A DNA stretch of 64,000 nucleotides from Holophagae bacterium (GTDB lineage: Bacteria; Acidobacteriota; Holophagae; Acanthopleuribacterales; Acanthopleuribacteraceae): positions 44,758 through 108,757 of the forward strand of contig JAUIFE010000028.1 in assembly GCA_030429565.1 (NCBI GenBank), in the 5' to 3' direction. This document shows positions 8,067 to 16,819 of this stretch, one piece after another (position 1 is the stretch's first letter; each line of letters opens with the position of its first letter). Both the position numbers and the translations under genes were made by a program. The notes beneath the pieces were generated by a model, which worked only from the letters and a program-made list of their open reading frames with translations, was not told the DNA's origin and did not search any database.

Positions 8067-9293
8067 TTAGGGGTTGGCCAACAACAAACGGGTTTGATTA
8101 CCAGAGTGGAGCAGGTCTAAAAAGCCGTCGTTATTGAAATCGGCTACTTCAAAATCAAAGGTGGTCGGGGTATCGATGACGTTGGCCGAAGAAAACGTCC
8201 CATTGCCGTTACCCAGATAGATGTTGATGGTGGTGGTGCCTTCAATGGTAACGATATCCCTATGTCCGTCGTCATCCATATCGTGGATTTGGATTTTTCG
8301 CAAAGAGCCAGGATTAACCGCGGCAAACTCGGGCGTGCGGTACTGTCCCCATGCTGTACGCCGTACCAAGACCATGTCGTCATAACCGTGATTGGCGACG
8401 ACATCGCGAAAGCCGTCCCCATCAACATCCGCGACCGCGATCGAGGGGAAAGAAGTGTTGCCGGTGGGCGAAGTCACCAAGGTGATGGGACTTCCAAAGG
8501 AGCCTGATCCATTGTTTAGGCGCAAACGCAGGCGTCCGGCACCGTCGTGCAAAATGTCCAAATCGCCGTCGTTGTTCATGTCGGCCAGGGCCACCGAGCT
8601 GTTGCCGGTACCAACATACAGGGTGTTCAGGCGAAACCCGGAGCCGCTTCGTTTAACGCCGATGGTGATGGTGTCGTCACCGGTGTTGGCGGTGACAAAA
8701 TCGTCGCGGCCGTCGCCGTTCAAATCGCCGACCACCAATTCGCGTGGACCGTCACCCGTACTGTAGAAGGACCAGTTCTGCCAGTTGCTATGGCCCCAGC
8801 GAATACGGACACGATCTTTATTTAAGTTGGTGGCCATGATATCGGTGATACCGTCGTTGTTAAAATCGCCCATTTTGATGGCGGTAGGACCGTCACCCAT
8901 GGTGCGGGTTTGGGTGTTGTAGAAGGAGCCGGAACTGGTACCCAAACGAGAAACCATTTGGTCGATGCCGAATTAGCAGGCCACGAAATCAACATTTTGC
9001 CCGCCGTTAAGCCGGCCAACGTCGAGCCCCGTAAGCGGATGGGTCTGAGTCTCCCAGGCCGTGGAAGTGATAAAGCACAGATCCCCGTCCTGTTGGACGC
9101 CGTCACCACAGCTCGGCGCTTTTCGAGCGTCCGGCCCGTTTTGGATAAAGGATTCGCCGGCGGCGGTTTCGGTGAGGGGTTCTTCCCAGTAAATGACCCC
9201 TTCGCGCGGCTCTTGGGCGAAGGCGGCGAGGCCGGCAAGAACAAACATACAACTGAGCGTAAGAAACAAAGAACGACATTGATTGCTTTTCAT
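8067..9293 (-). pseudogene. Secreted FG-GAP/VCBS repeat protein interrupted by in-frame TAA
   Basis: Two open stretches lie in the same frame, separated by a TAA at 8973-8975. The 5' part (9293 to 8973; ATG with GGAG upstream) encodes a signal peptide and a short Cys-containing segment (CGDGVQQDGDLCF). The 3' part (from about 8957 to 8067, 296 residues if started at its own ATG) encodes FG-GAP-type repeats: GDFNNDGITDI, GDLNGDGRDDF, ADMNNDGDLDI, ADVDGDGFRDV, HDMDDDGHRDI and ADFNNDGFLDL. These are Ca-binding propeller blades. The 15 nt between stop and next ATG (FGIDQ) stay in frame with both parts and the repeats start at once. This looks like one gene with a nonsense mutation, or stop read-through, or a sequencing error. 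The 3' part alone has no signal peptide and no good ribosome site. Confidence 0.75.
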
Positions 9294-9556
9294 AACGTAC
9301 TCCGTGAAAGTTGGTGAGCGAGGGAACCAGACGCTTTAGGAACGCCGAGTTCCGTCGGTGAAACCACGGGGTGACTGATGACACGGGAGCAGCCCGGCGT
9401 CACCCAAGTGGGATTGCCCCTTCAACGAAGCGACCTTTTTGTTCCTCTCATTCACGGTGTCTTTTTGGCCGAGTGCAGCATGAAACCACACAGAATTCGT
9501 TTGATTCCCATGCGTACGTCGTATTACCGCGCCGCCATTTTCGTAAAGCGAAAGCT

Positions 9557-9945
9557 AAGCGCGGTGAGTGTCCCAGGCCTCTTTGCCGATCAGCACCAAC
9601 GCGACCCCTTCCAAGGCGCTGAAACAGGCCCCGACGATGGTAAAAAACCAGCGTACCGCTGAAGTACAAGTCGTGGAAGGTACCGGAGATGCCGCCGACC
9701 AGATAAATGCCGGCCGCCAAAAAAACGGCGTGCGTGGCCAAGGCTGTATTGACCAAACCCAGGTTGGCGAAGATGAAAGCCAAGGCGGTAATGGCAAAGA
9801 TCTAAAAGAAACCTTCGACCCACAGTTGCACAACCCGTCGGCGCCAATACGCCATGATCGCCAGGGGCGCGCACGCGCCGTAGAAAAAGCCCGCGCCATA
9901 AAGCAAACCAACCGCAATCGGGGAACCGGAAATCATCAAGATCCT
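9557..9945 (-). pseudogene. Decayed fragment of quinol nitric oxide reductase (norB/norZ)
   Basis: Translation of the minus strand gives IAVGLLYGAGFFYGA, YWRRRVVQLWVEGFF, ALAFIFANLGLVNTALATHAV, GGISGTFHDLYFSGT and GACFSALEGVALVLIGKEAWDT. Each closely matches the internal region of the intact reductase at 31470-33788. The copy is dead: a Glu codon has become TAG (between WVEGFF and IFAITALAF), a frameshift follows FSGT, and both gene ends are missing. It lies on the same strand as the intact gene but about 22 kb away, on the other side of the biosynthetic cluster. Confidence 0.88.
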
Positions 9946-9972
9946 CATCGAAGGCAACACCACCCACGCGAG
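9936..9972 (+). pseudogene. Copy of the 3' end of the PstS-like gene, joined to the norB fragment
   Basis: ATCCTCATCGAAGGC followed by CACCCACGC repeats, with few changes, the last codons of the gene ending at 7634 (ILIEGDVTHA there, ILIEGNTTHA here). The copy runs straight into the decayed norB fragment and lacks the stop codon. It marks an old rearrangement junction. Confidence 0.6.
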
Positions 9973-10207
9973 GAAGAGGTATGGTCTCGCCAAGCCGGTT
10001 TTGCCAAAGCAAAAAGTAAAGGGCCGAGCGGACGGATCTGCCGATACAGAGGCTTCGATCCGTTCACAGAAAGCGAAAATGACTGAAGCAAGACAGGTAT
10101 TATAAATTTCGAGCCAAGGCACTAAAGCCAGGCGACATTAAAATTACGATCCCATTGTGTTGATTCCAGAATTGAGCGATTCGGGAGGATGAAATCGTGC
10201 AAGTATA

Positions 10208-10244
10208 GACGTTTCCTGAGTCAAGGTTTGACGCAGGAAACGTC
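10208..10244. repeat. Perfect 11-bp inverted repeat (hairpin)
   Basis: GACGTTTCCTG and CAGGAAACGTC are exact reverse complements around a 15-nt loop. The hairpin lies just outside the first dispersed-repeat copy, in DNA without genes. It could be a terminator remnant or a repeat end; no T-tract follows. Confidence 0.6.
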
Positions 10245-10262
10245 AAGCGTTGGTGCGAAACG

Positions 10263-10414
10263 TGTTGGAAAAAGCGGACCGGGATCGCGCACGACGCGTA
10301 CTGACAAGTACGGCGAGCATTTTTACGAGACGTTGCAGGCCGGTAGGTTGTGCGATTTCGCCGCCAAGAATCGCTTAGTTCAGGTTCTAGACCGCAGAGG
10401 TCTCCACTGGAGAC
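10263..10414 (-). repeat. Dispersed repeat, copy A
   Basis: One edge is GTTGGAAAAAGCGGACC. Internal blocks are GAGCATTTTTACGAGACGTTGCAGG and TGCGATTTCGCCGCCAAGAATCGCTTAG (each shown only in part). The other edge ends in GTCTCCACTGGAGAC, a small hairpin. The minus strand reads CTAAGCGATTCTTGGCGGCG..., which matches the copy at 63105-63224 most closely. Confidence 0.75.
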
Positions 10415-10507
10415 ACGCACACCGGTTGCGTTCCTTAGCCGGTATCTAACTTAATACCTAAGAAGTGCGATAAATGCGTTACATATCAATCAAAGGCCTG
10501 ATGTCAA

Positions 10508-10620
10508 ACAGCTTGAAAAAGCGGAGCGGAGCGCGCAGCACACGCATCCACCGGGTGCCTGGCGCATTTTTACAACCTGTAGCGACCCCGAGTCTTCGCA
10601 AAAACTGTCGCTGGTTTGGC
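10508..10620 (-). repeat. Dispersed repeat, degenerate copy B
   Basis: CTTGAAAAAGCGGAG at the start and GGCGCATTTTTAC in the middle follow the order and spacing of copy A, but the distal half is no longer recognisable. This is a weak assignment. Confidence 0.35.
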
Positions 10621-10682
10621 GCCTTTTCCCTAGATTGACCGCTTCGGGAGCATTAAATCACCCAACGTGTGGATGCGATACC

Positions 10683-10830
10683 TGTTGGAAAAAGCGGACC
10701 AAGTCCGCCTTCGGCACGTACTGCCAAGTAAGGCGCGTATCTTGTCGAGACTTGGCAGCCCAACAGATTGTACGATTTCGCCGTCTAGAATTGCTTCGCT
10801 TAGGTCTCTGTCTAACTGCAGACACTGACC
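10683..10830 (-). repeat. Dispersed repeat, copy C
   Basis: It starts GTTGGAAAAAGCGGACC, identical to copy A over 17 bp. It contains the hairpin GCGGAC-CAA-GTCCGC, then CGTATCTTGTCGAGAC, GATTGTACGATTTCGCCGTC and GCTTCGCTTAGGT. It ends with TGTCT...AGACA, a hairpin in the same place as that of copy A. Confidence 0.75.
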
Positions 10831-11457
10831 AAAAAAGCGCCATAACTCACGGTGGTTTTCGCTAACGCTCTGGGCTGCAACAGCCCGGAACAATGCTAGC
10901 CGCACCCAACAGGCACGCCTCCGCATCCCCCAAGCCATTTCAATACAGACCTTTAGCTGAATCCTCTTACGCTTTTCTCATCTCTTGGGGCTGACTTACC
11001 TGCAATACTATCAATTGCGCGACAGCTACATTGACGGAACGTTAAATGCAACCAGGAAAAAACCATGGCGCAAATTATCAAACAAACCCTGGTCTTGCCA
11101 ATGAGGTCAGCACGCTCTCTGTCGTCTCTTGAACAATCTCCCCTTCCTTCGCCTAAGACGAAAGCGACCAAACGCGCAAAAGAACAACAATGGTCGGAAA
11201 ATTTCAACGTTTCGCCCCTCTCCAAGCAAACCATTTAAAACCAGCATTTTAGAAACATATCGCTTCATTAACAAACATTCGACGCACCTTTGCTAACGCG
11301 CTGTTTCTGCGGTCGGCTAAATTTAGGGCCAGTTGAGGCGCGGTCAGCCTGGCTGCCAAAACAACGCATCCTCCAACGGGATATCACTCAGCTCAGTAGC
11401 ATCGGCCCCCTCGACACCGAGACATCTACGCTTTGCAAGGCATCAGGAAGGTGATTC

Positions 11458-11718
11458 ATGAGTTTTCAGACAAAAGCATTACTTAAATCTGCATTAAAAA
11501 ATCTTATTTTGGATATAATTGATGATGAAGATTTAACCGATCTTAATGATACCGATCATTTTGAAAACGACCTCGACATGGACTCCTTACAGGGAACCAG
11601 CCTATTAATTCATATGGAACGGTTGTTTAAAATCAAGCTTAACCATCAAGAATTGCTTAAGCTGTTTAATCTTTCTTTACTGGCAGACAGGCTATGGGCA
11701 GATCTTCAGGAAAGTTAA
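11458..11718 (+). CDS. Acyl carrier protein
   Basis: An 86-residue acidic helical protein with the phosphopantetheine site LDMDSLQ (Ser43) after FENDL, the normal context for an ACP. A holo-ACP carries the growing acyl chain for the ketosynthases, FabG- and FabZ-like enzymes encoded 13-16 kb downstream on the same strand. No second ACP occurs in the window, so this is the likely dedicated carrier. CAGGAAGGTG precedes the ATG. The gene is markedly AT-rich against its surroundings. The gap of about 400 bp to the next gene contains a dispersed repeat, so co-transcription with the rest is not certain. Confidence 0.92.
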   Translation: MSFQTKALLKSALKNLILDIIDDEDLTDLNDTDHFENDLDMDSLQGTSLLIHMERLFKIKLNHQELLKLFNLSLLADRLWADLQES

Positions 11719-12123
11719 AACAAATAAAGACAAACTTAAACCTGAACTAAGCGAAAATGACGAATGAATACTCGTAACCCACTTCGCCAAAATTCTTTGA
11801 AAAAGCACCGGTGCCGCACCCGGCGTCTACCGGTAGGAAGATAAGCTTTTTTGAGATGTTATAGCTCAGTAGTTTATGCTATTTCGCTGTCAAGAGTTGC
11901 TTTGCATAGGTGAAGGGTGCGTCATGCATTCGGCGGCCAATCGCCCGCATATTCCCTAACACTTCATTTCAGATTCCAAATTTAATTCATCCCCACTTAT
12001 CGCCGACTCGGGAGCAAAAGCAAGGTTCACAAAGACGAAACACATTCCCAGCAGACCCAAAGTATCACTTTTCACATTTATAACTATCTAAAAAAACCAC
12101 TTTCTCATACAAGGAGATCAGCA
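11719..12123. other. Intergenic region, 405 bp
   Basis: It holds dispersed-repeat copy D (11795-11915) and then AT-rich sequence (TTCACATTTATAACTATC near 12068-12090) leading to an AAGGAG ribosome site for the PqqD-like gene. A promoter for the RiPP part probably lies in the last 150 bp. Confidence 0.5.
11795..11915 (-). repeat. Dispersed repeat, copy D
   Basis: CTTTGAAAAAGCACCGGTG at one edge, then GCTTTTTTGAGATGTTATAG, TATGCTATTTCGCTGTCAAG and TTGCTTTGCATAGGTG. The order and spacing are those of copies A and C, with more changes. It sits between the carrier-protein and PqqD-like genes. Confidence 0.6.
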
Positions 12124-12396
12124 ATGAAAGGCAACCCCAAAAAAATCGATGTCGTGATTGTGAACGACGAGGCAGAATCAGCATCCATCTTGAATCCCAT
12201 GAGTGGCCATATCTTTATCACGAACTCAATCGGGAAGCGCGTTATGGAGCTAGCCAACGGGGAACACAGTTTAGAGACTATTGCGACTGAGATTTCCAAA
12301 TCTTTTAAGGGCGCCTCACAAAACCAAATCCAAAAAGACATTGGCGTCTTTTTAGAAAATTGCACGAACAAGCAATTGGTTCAATGGGTGTCATGA
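12124..12396 (+). CDS. PqqD-like RiPP recognition element (RRE) protein
   Basis: A 90-residue protein with the PqqD fold pattern: a strand pair at the start, NPMSGHIFITNSIGKRVMELANGEHSLETIATEIS, then helical LENCTNKQLVQWV. In radical-SAM RiPP systems such stand-alone domains bind the precursor leader and present it to the maturase. The two precursors at 16670 and 17208 carry a Tyr-x2-Pro-x-Leu motif of the kind that RREs bind in lasso-peptide systems. AAGGAG precedes the ATG, and the next gene begins 12 bp after its stop. Confidence 0.85.
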   Translation: MKGNPKKIDVVIVNDEAESASILNPMSGHIFITNSIGKRVMELANGEHSLETIATEISKSFKGASQNQIQKDIGVFLENCTNKQLVQWVS

Positions 12397-12408
12397 AGGA
12401 GTGTCGTT

Positions 12409-12879
12409 TTGGTAAGTACACGCTGTATTGACATCCTACACGAGGACGACGGTATTCGCATTGAAGAAGACACGAATCTCTTTGGCTCCGGGTACGTGAA
12501 ACGGAGTTACCTAGCATGGCGCGAGAATTTCCAGGTAAAAACGCCGCCGCGCAGCTTTAATACCTCACTCACCTTGGTGCCCTTCCCGCTCGGAACCAAG
12601 CCGTGGTACCTGACCACTTTAGACCGCGACGGCAAACCCCAAACCCAAGTCCTAAAGCCACATCACTACACCTACCTACCACCAAAAACGGCATTTGTTT
12701 TAGCCATTGACGGTGCAGGCGTGTTGCAACTTTATGCGCCGGTCATCGCGGGCATTAAAGGGATGGACGAAACGAGCCTACCACCCGATTTCTTTGATCG
12801 CTTGCAGCCGGCACCACCGCTTAACCCGAAGGGTCACGTCACGCACGGACCCGTTGCGCCGGCGCACACCCTGGCCTGA
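12409..12879 (+). CDS. Uncharacterised protein of the RiPP cluster
   Basis: A 156-residue soluble protein starting at TTG 12409, with AAGGAG 8 bp upstream overlapping the stop of the PqqD-like gene. I do not recognise a family. It has no signal peptide or membrane segment, about 10% Pro and several aromatic residues. The N-terminal half (IDILHEDDGIRIEEDTNLFGSGYVKRSYLAW) looks beta-rich and the C-terminus is Pro/His-rich. Its place between the RRE and the ABC exporter genes suggests a role in precursor handling, possibly as an adaptor or small modifying enzyme. That is context only. Confidence 0.75.
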   Translation: MVSTRCIDILHEDDGIRIEEDTNLFGSGYVKRSYLAWRENFQVKTPPRSFNTSLTLVPFPLGTKPWYLTTLDRDGKPQTQVLKPHHYTYLPPKTAFVLAIDGAGVLQLYAPVIAGIKGMDETSLPPDFFDRLQPAPPLNPKGHVTHGPVAPAHTLA

Positions 12880-12975
12880 TCCAGGAACCGTAAGCAGTAC
12901 CATCGGGTCGTTCCGATCCAAAAACGAAGCTGAAAGCAGTTGGTTCAATTTGCTCGCTAACAAAGGGAGAGCCAT

Positions 12976-13878
12976 ATGGTCATTAAAGCCACAGGAATTA
13001 CAAAAACCTACGGACGCGGCAAAAGCGAAGTCAAAGCCCTCAAAGGGGTCAACCTCGAGGTGGACGAGGGCGAGATGTTCTGCTTGGTCGGCCCCAATGG
13101 AGCAGGAAAAACAACCTTGGTCCGTATTCTCGGAACCCAACTACGCCGAAGCTCGGGAACTGTTGCGATCCTAAATCACGATTTAGATCGCGATACAGCG
13201 AAGATTCGCGCCAATATTGCGGTGGTGCCCCAGGGCGCATCACCGGATCCCGGGCTTAAGGTTTGGGAACACATTTATTACTACCTCATGGTTTGCGGTC
13301 TGACCGCAGGACAGGCTAAAAAAGCAACGCGCGAGACGCTCCGAGTACTGGGATTAGATGCCAAAGCGAAGGCACGTGTTTCCACGCTTTCCGGCGGCAT
13401 GCAGCGGCGGGTTTTGCTGGGCATGGCCTTGGCTTCACCCGCACGCCTGCTGCTCCTAGACGAACCCACGATAGCCTTGGATCCAATCATCCGCCGTCAG
13501 ACCTGGGAACTCCTTCGCGATCTTAAACGGCACAAAACGATCATCTTAACCACGCATTCAATGGAAGAGGTGGAAGCACTCGCCGACCGCGTTGCGGTGA
13601 TTAAAGAGGGTTCCATTATCGCGGTCGGCAGTCCGCGAGAACTGTGCAACATGATTCCCGGCGAGAAAAAAATCGTGCTACAGGACCAAAATTTACCCAA
13701 AGAGACTTTAGCCGGTTTGGGCCAGGTCGCCCAACTTCACAATAAGTGGGCGGTTTTTCCTCACAACAACCAAGCTCTGGCCGACTTATGTCAGCTAGCT
13801 ATTGGCCGGAACATGGAGTTCTCGGTTTACAACGCTACCTTGGAAGATGCCTTTGTCCATATGGTCGCCGGTCACTAA
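12976..13878 (+). CDS. ABC transporter ATP-binding protein
   Basis: A 300-residue ATPase of the DrrA/CcmA export type: Walker A GPNGAGKT, signature LSGGMQRR, Walker B LLLLDEPTIALDP and switch His in TTHSMEE. The C-terminal 80 residues form the extra domain usual in this class. It pairs with the ABC-2 permease gene 49 bp downstream. Together they most likely export the cluster's product or confer self-protection. No peptidase domain (C39) is present, so leader removal must come from elsewhere. Confidence 0.95.
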   Translation: MVIKATGITKTYGRGKSEVKALKGVNLEVDEGEMFCLVGPNGAGKTTLVRILGTQLRRSSGTVAILNHDLDRDTAKIRANIAVVPQGASPDPGLKVWEHIYYYLMVCGLTAGQAKKATRETLRVLGLDAKAKARVSTLSGGMQRRVLLGMALASPARLLLLDEPTIALDPIIRRQTWELLRDLKRHKTIILTTHSMEEVEALADRVAVIKEGSIIAVGSPRELCNMIPGEKKIVLQDQNLPKETLAGLGQVAQLHNKWAVFPHNNQALADLCQLAIGRNMEFSVYNATLEDAFVHMVAGH

Positions 13879-13927
13879 TGCGATCCGATTACCTGCCTCA
13901 GCTTCCCGGTCTTCAAGGAGTCTTTGA

Positions 13928-14662
13928 ATGAACAGCCTGCGCCATCTTTACGCCCTCACGATGATGTTTCTAAAGCCGACTATTCGCGAGCCGATCTTGC
14001 TGATTTTGGTATCCCTGCTGCCTCTATCCTTTTTTCTTGTGTTCTACTTAATTGGGGGACGGGCCTTGAGTACGCAGGTCCTGATCGGTGTTTTGGTTGT
14101 GTTTATGGTTAACGTCGGGATCATCCAACTACCGCAACTATCGGTATCCTACAAAGCACGCCGGCTTCAGGAAATGTACATTGCCTCACCGATTGGGCCA
14201 ATGGTGTACGCTTCAAGTTTGGGATTGTCGCGATTAGCCTATGTTGGTCCTGGTGTCCTTGTTTTAATCATTTACCTGTTGAGCGCCGGCGTCATTCTGC
14301 CAACCATGCTCCCGATGACCTTGCTTATTCTAACGATCGCCTGGTTCGCCGGAGTCCTCATTGGTTTCACCATTTCCCTGGTGGTCTCCGACTTATACAA
14401 AATCAGTATGATCGCTAATCTTGCCGGCATGGTTTTCTCCGTCATTCCGCCCGTTTATTACCCACTCGACTTAGTACCACCCAAATGGCAATGGCTCGCC
14501 ATGCTGATACCGACAACGCATGCCGCGCAACTGTTGCGCGTTGTCAACGGCCTGGCGGATAGCACGGCGGCGATGATGACGCTCCATGCAGCGGCCTTGG
14601 TGGGAACCTGCCTCATCTGTCTGACAATTGTTTCACGCCGCATGAAATGGCAGGAGGTCTAA
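13928..14662 (+). CDS. ABC-2 type transporter permease
   Basis: A 244-residue membrane protein with about six hydrophobic segments (first at about residues 23-43, last at about 220-238) and the ABC-2 pattern IPPVYYPLDLVPPKWQWLAMLIPTTHAAQLLR. AAGGAG precedes the ATG. The next gene starts 1 bp after the stop, so the ATPase, permease and hydrolase are one operon. It should form a homodimeric channel with the preceding ATPase. Confidence 0.93.
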   Translation: MNSLRHLYALTMMFLKPTIREPILLILVSLLPLSFFLVFYLIGGRALSTQVLIGVLVVFMVNVGIIQLPQLSVSYKARRLQEMYIASPIGPMVYASSLGLSRLAYVGPGVLVLIIYLLSAGVILPTMLPMTLLILTIAWFAGVLIGFTISLVVSDLYKISMIANLAGMVFSVIPPVYYPLDLVPPKWQWLAMLIPTTHAAQLLRVVNGLADSTAAMMTLHAAALVGTCLICLTIVSRRMKWQEV

Positions 14663-14663
14663 G

Positions 14664-16427
14664 GTGACAGAAACGATACTAGCGCCCGTCGCAGCAAACC
14701 ACCAACGTATCCTTCTAGGCCAACAGGTCCCCATGCGAGACAACACCAAGCTCCGTACCGATGTGTATCTGCCTGCATCGCCTGACTCGGCGGCGGCCGT
14801 TTTGATTCGCTCCCCCTACGGTATTCGCAAAGGTATGTACCTGAGGATGGGCAAAAAGTTGAGCGATGCGGGTTTTTGCGTCATCTTGCAGGAGATGCGG
14901 TGTTTCACCCAAGACACCGCCAACACGAGCCTCGATCAAGGAGAAGCCGAAGACTGTTACGATACCTTGGCCTGGCTTGCCACCCGTGATTGGTGCAATG
15001 GCACAGTCGGCTTTTTCGGGATTTCCATTTCGGCTTTTTCCGCCTTCCGCGCCTACGACGGCCCGGTTCCCGAAGGGATCCACCTCACCGGCATTACCTC
15101 CCTCGGCGGCATCATCTCACCGGCGAGCTGCCTTTTTCCAGGCGGGGCCCTGCGCTTGCATTGGTTCCTCCCCTGGAGTGCGATGATGGACCCCCACATC
15201 GGCATGCGTGAACAGGGCGGCAACAATAGCTGGCACAGCCTACCGTGGTCACAATTGTTGGGGCCAAACTATCGCGAATCGATAGCAAAACTCGATGCAA
15301 AACCGATGCTCTGGCGCCGCTTTGAGAACGATGGGCTCGAACAGCTTCAAGCACCCCCAACCACTTATGTTCCATCTCGCCAAAAGGCGCAAGCCGGTCT
15401 ACTGATCTCTGGTTTCTACGATGCTTTTCTCGACGAAACCTTGATGGCCTATCAGCGTCTTAACGACGCAGCCAAAGCACAGGTCAATTTGATCATCGGC
15501 CCCTGGGACCACCAATCACTTTTCTTTTCGTTGGCCGGGGTGGCGATCCCACCAGGGCCCTGTACCGAAACGCAGCCCCTCGACATCATGCAGGTAGTGA
15601 CGCATTGGTTCGCCGAGCGCCATCAACAAAAGAGCAGATTGCCCTTCAGCTTACCGCCGGTATTGGTGTTCCTGCAAAGTCGGCAAATCTGGCTGGAAGG
15701 CACATCATTCCCCTTGCCAGGCACCCAATGTACGCGCTGGTACCTCGCGGCCGGCGACTCAGAAGCCCACAGCGCACGCTCGGGCATGCTCTCCCCTTAC
15801 CGAGCAACAGAAAAAGGCAGCGCGCGTTTCGTCAGCAATGTTACCGACCCGGTTCCCACCAACGGCGGCGCTTTGTGGGCTTTTGGCAATCGCTGGGCGA
15901 CAGGACCGCTCCAGCAACCTCACTTTGGCCGTCGCAACGATGTGCCGACCTTCACCACCGAAGTACTACCGACCGCGCTTGCGGTGATCGGCGTAGTGGA
16001 ACTCGAAGTTTGGGTTGGCAGCGCGGAACCCAGTGCCGATTTTGCAGTCAAGTTGGTGGAGGTGGCACCAACAGGAGAAGCCACGCTTGTGCAGGACGGC
16101 ATATTGCGCACAAAACGACCGGACGGTTACGGACCAAACGACCCTTTCCTGATCCGAGTCAACATCGGTGCCTGTGCTCATATCTTTGCCGCCGGTGGAC
16201 GCATCGGACTGGAGATTGCAGGCAGTAACTTTCCAAAATACGAAACCCATCCCTTTTCAGGCTCACTTTCGGACCAAATGGTCCAAACCGTCTTCTACGG
16301 TCCCAACCACCGGTCGAGCCTGCTACTTCCGGTGGTGGATCTGGCCACGCAAAAAGCGTGGCGTGACCCCGCATTTTTAATAACCAAAAGACAAGCGGAA
16401 ATCCCTGGAGGGGCACCACCGCATTAG
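14664..16427 (+). CDS. CocE/NonD-family alpha/beta hydrolase 1 (Xaa-Pro dipeptidyl-peptidase-like)
   Basis: A 587-residue hydrolase starting at GTG 14664. It has the CocE layout: an alpha/beta core opening with MRDNTKLRTDVYLP and RSPYG, nucleophile elbow FFGISISA (Ser121), Asp253 in SGFYDAF, His283 in GPWDHQ, then a C-terminal jelly-roll domain ending GSNFPKYETHP. Relatives cleave esters, amides or Xaa-Pro peptide bonds. A paralogue sits at 22492-24141. In this cluster it may trim the precursor (both precursor tails are Pro-rich) or act as an acyl transferase/hydrolase on the lipid part. Sequence alone does not decide. Confidence 0.9.
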   Translation: MTETILAPVAANHQRILLGQQVPMRDNTKLRTDVYLPASPDSAAAVLIRSPYGIRKGMYLRMGKKLSDAGFCVILQEMRCFTQDTANTSLDQGEAEDCYDTLAWLATRDWCNGTVGFFGISISAFSAFRAYDGPVPEGIHLTGITSLGGIISPASCLFPGGALRLHWFLPWSAMMDPHIGMREQGGNNSWHSLPWSQLLGPNYRESIAKLDAKPMLWRRFENDGLEQLQAPPTTYVPSRQKAQAGLLISGFYDAFLDETLMAYQRLNDAAKAQVNLIIGPWDHQSLFFSLAGVAIPPGPCTETQPLDIMQVVTHWFAERHQQKSRLPFSLPPVLVFLQSRQIWLEGTSFPLPGTQCTRWYLAAGDSEAHSARSGMLSPYRATEKGSARFVSNVTDPVPTNGGALWAFGNRWATGPLQQPHFGRRNDVPTFTTEVLPTALAVIGVVELEVWVGSAEPSADFAVKLVEVAPTGEATLVQDGILRTKRPDGYGPNDPFLIRVNIGACAHIFAAGGRIGLEIAGSNFPKYETHPFSGSLSDQMVQTVFYGPNHRSSLLLPVVDLATQKAWRDPAFLITKRQAEIPGGAPPH

Positions 16428-16669
16428 CGAGGAACCCACTTCGATAATTACCCCGATTCGATGCATGGGCATTTGAAACGGAATCCTACTGCAAACGAGG
16501 CCGTCGCACCGGAATCGCCACCGGAATGATCCGCCATGGGCGTGACTGGCATTCGCGTTGGCACTAAGCCTAACCAGAAATAGCGCATTACTTAACCGAC
16601 AAACCAAGTAACCATCGGGCACACGTCACGTGGCGTATGTATCAGATGGCCATATTTAGGAGTACTATT
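16428..16669. promoter_or_regulatory. Leader region of precursor gene 1
   Basis: A 242-bp non-coding segment. Its last 80 bp (TTAACCGACAAACCAAG..., CACGTCACGTGGCG, TTTAGGAGTACTATT) resemble the segment before the second precursor gene, including the ribosome site TTTAGGAG at the same distance. A promoter here would let the precursors be made in excess over the enzymes; I see no confident -35/-10 pair. Confidence 0.4.
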
Positions 16670-16819
16670 ATGTTTCAACAAGAACCGGCCAAAAAAAGCG
16701 AAGCGACCCATCAATATGAAGCCCCTGTTTTGATTGACCTGGAAGAATACACCGGCTGTCAGTCGCATTGTAGTACCGGCGGAAGCGCGGTCAATGCCCC
16801 CAAAACCCCTCCCGCCTAG
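16670..16819 (+). CDS. RiPP precursor peptide 1
   Basis: A 49-residue peptide: ATG 16670, ribosome site TAGGAG. The leader contains QYEAPVLIDLEEYTG, with a Tyr-x2-Pro-x-Leu motif suitable for the PqqD-like protein. The core contains CQSHCSTGGSA (Cys30 and Cys34, C-x3-C), and the tail is NAPKTPPA. Residues 16-40 are nearly the same as in precursor 2, while both ends differ, the pattern expected of paired precursors. A radical SAM/SPASM maturase follows. The likely modification is a thioether or other C-linked bond at or near the two Cys, but the bond type is not predictable from sequence. Confidence 0.9.
   Translation: MFQQEPAKKSEATHQYEAPVLIDLEEYTGCQSHCSTGGSAVNAPKTPPA

Larger units (their letters stand above)
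9973..11457. other. Non-coding tract with dispersed repeats, upstream of the biosynthetic cluster
   Basis: About 1.5 kb with no convincing gene. It carries a perfect hairpin, at least two good copies and one poor copy of a dispersed repeat (listed separately), and AT-rich patches near 10960-11060. A 57-codon frame at 11065-11238 has a weak ribosome site but low-complexity content. The last 100 bp before the carrier-protein gene should hold the cluster promoter; CAGGAAGGTG precedes that start. Confidence 0.5.

Noticed and set aside
9378..10086. Plus-strand frames over the norB remnant
   Set aside because: They are antisense to the decayed reductase copy and do not resemble proteins, apart from the short PstS-like tail listed.
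10263..10830. Repeat copies A-C considered as a CRISPR array or insertion sequence
   Set aside because: Copies are long, diverged, irregularly spaced and without spacers of equal length; no transposase or cas gene is present.
11065..11238. 57-codon frame before the acyl carrier gene, a possible extra peptide
   Set aside because: Ribosome site is weak, composition is Ser/Lys/Pro-rich, and it shares nothing with the two real precursors.
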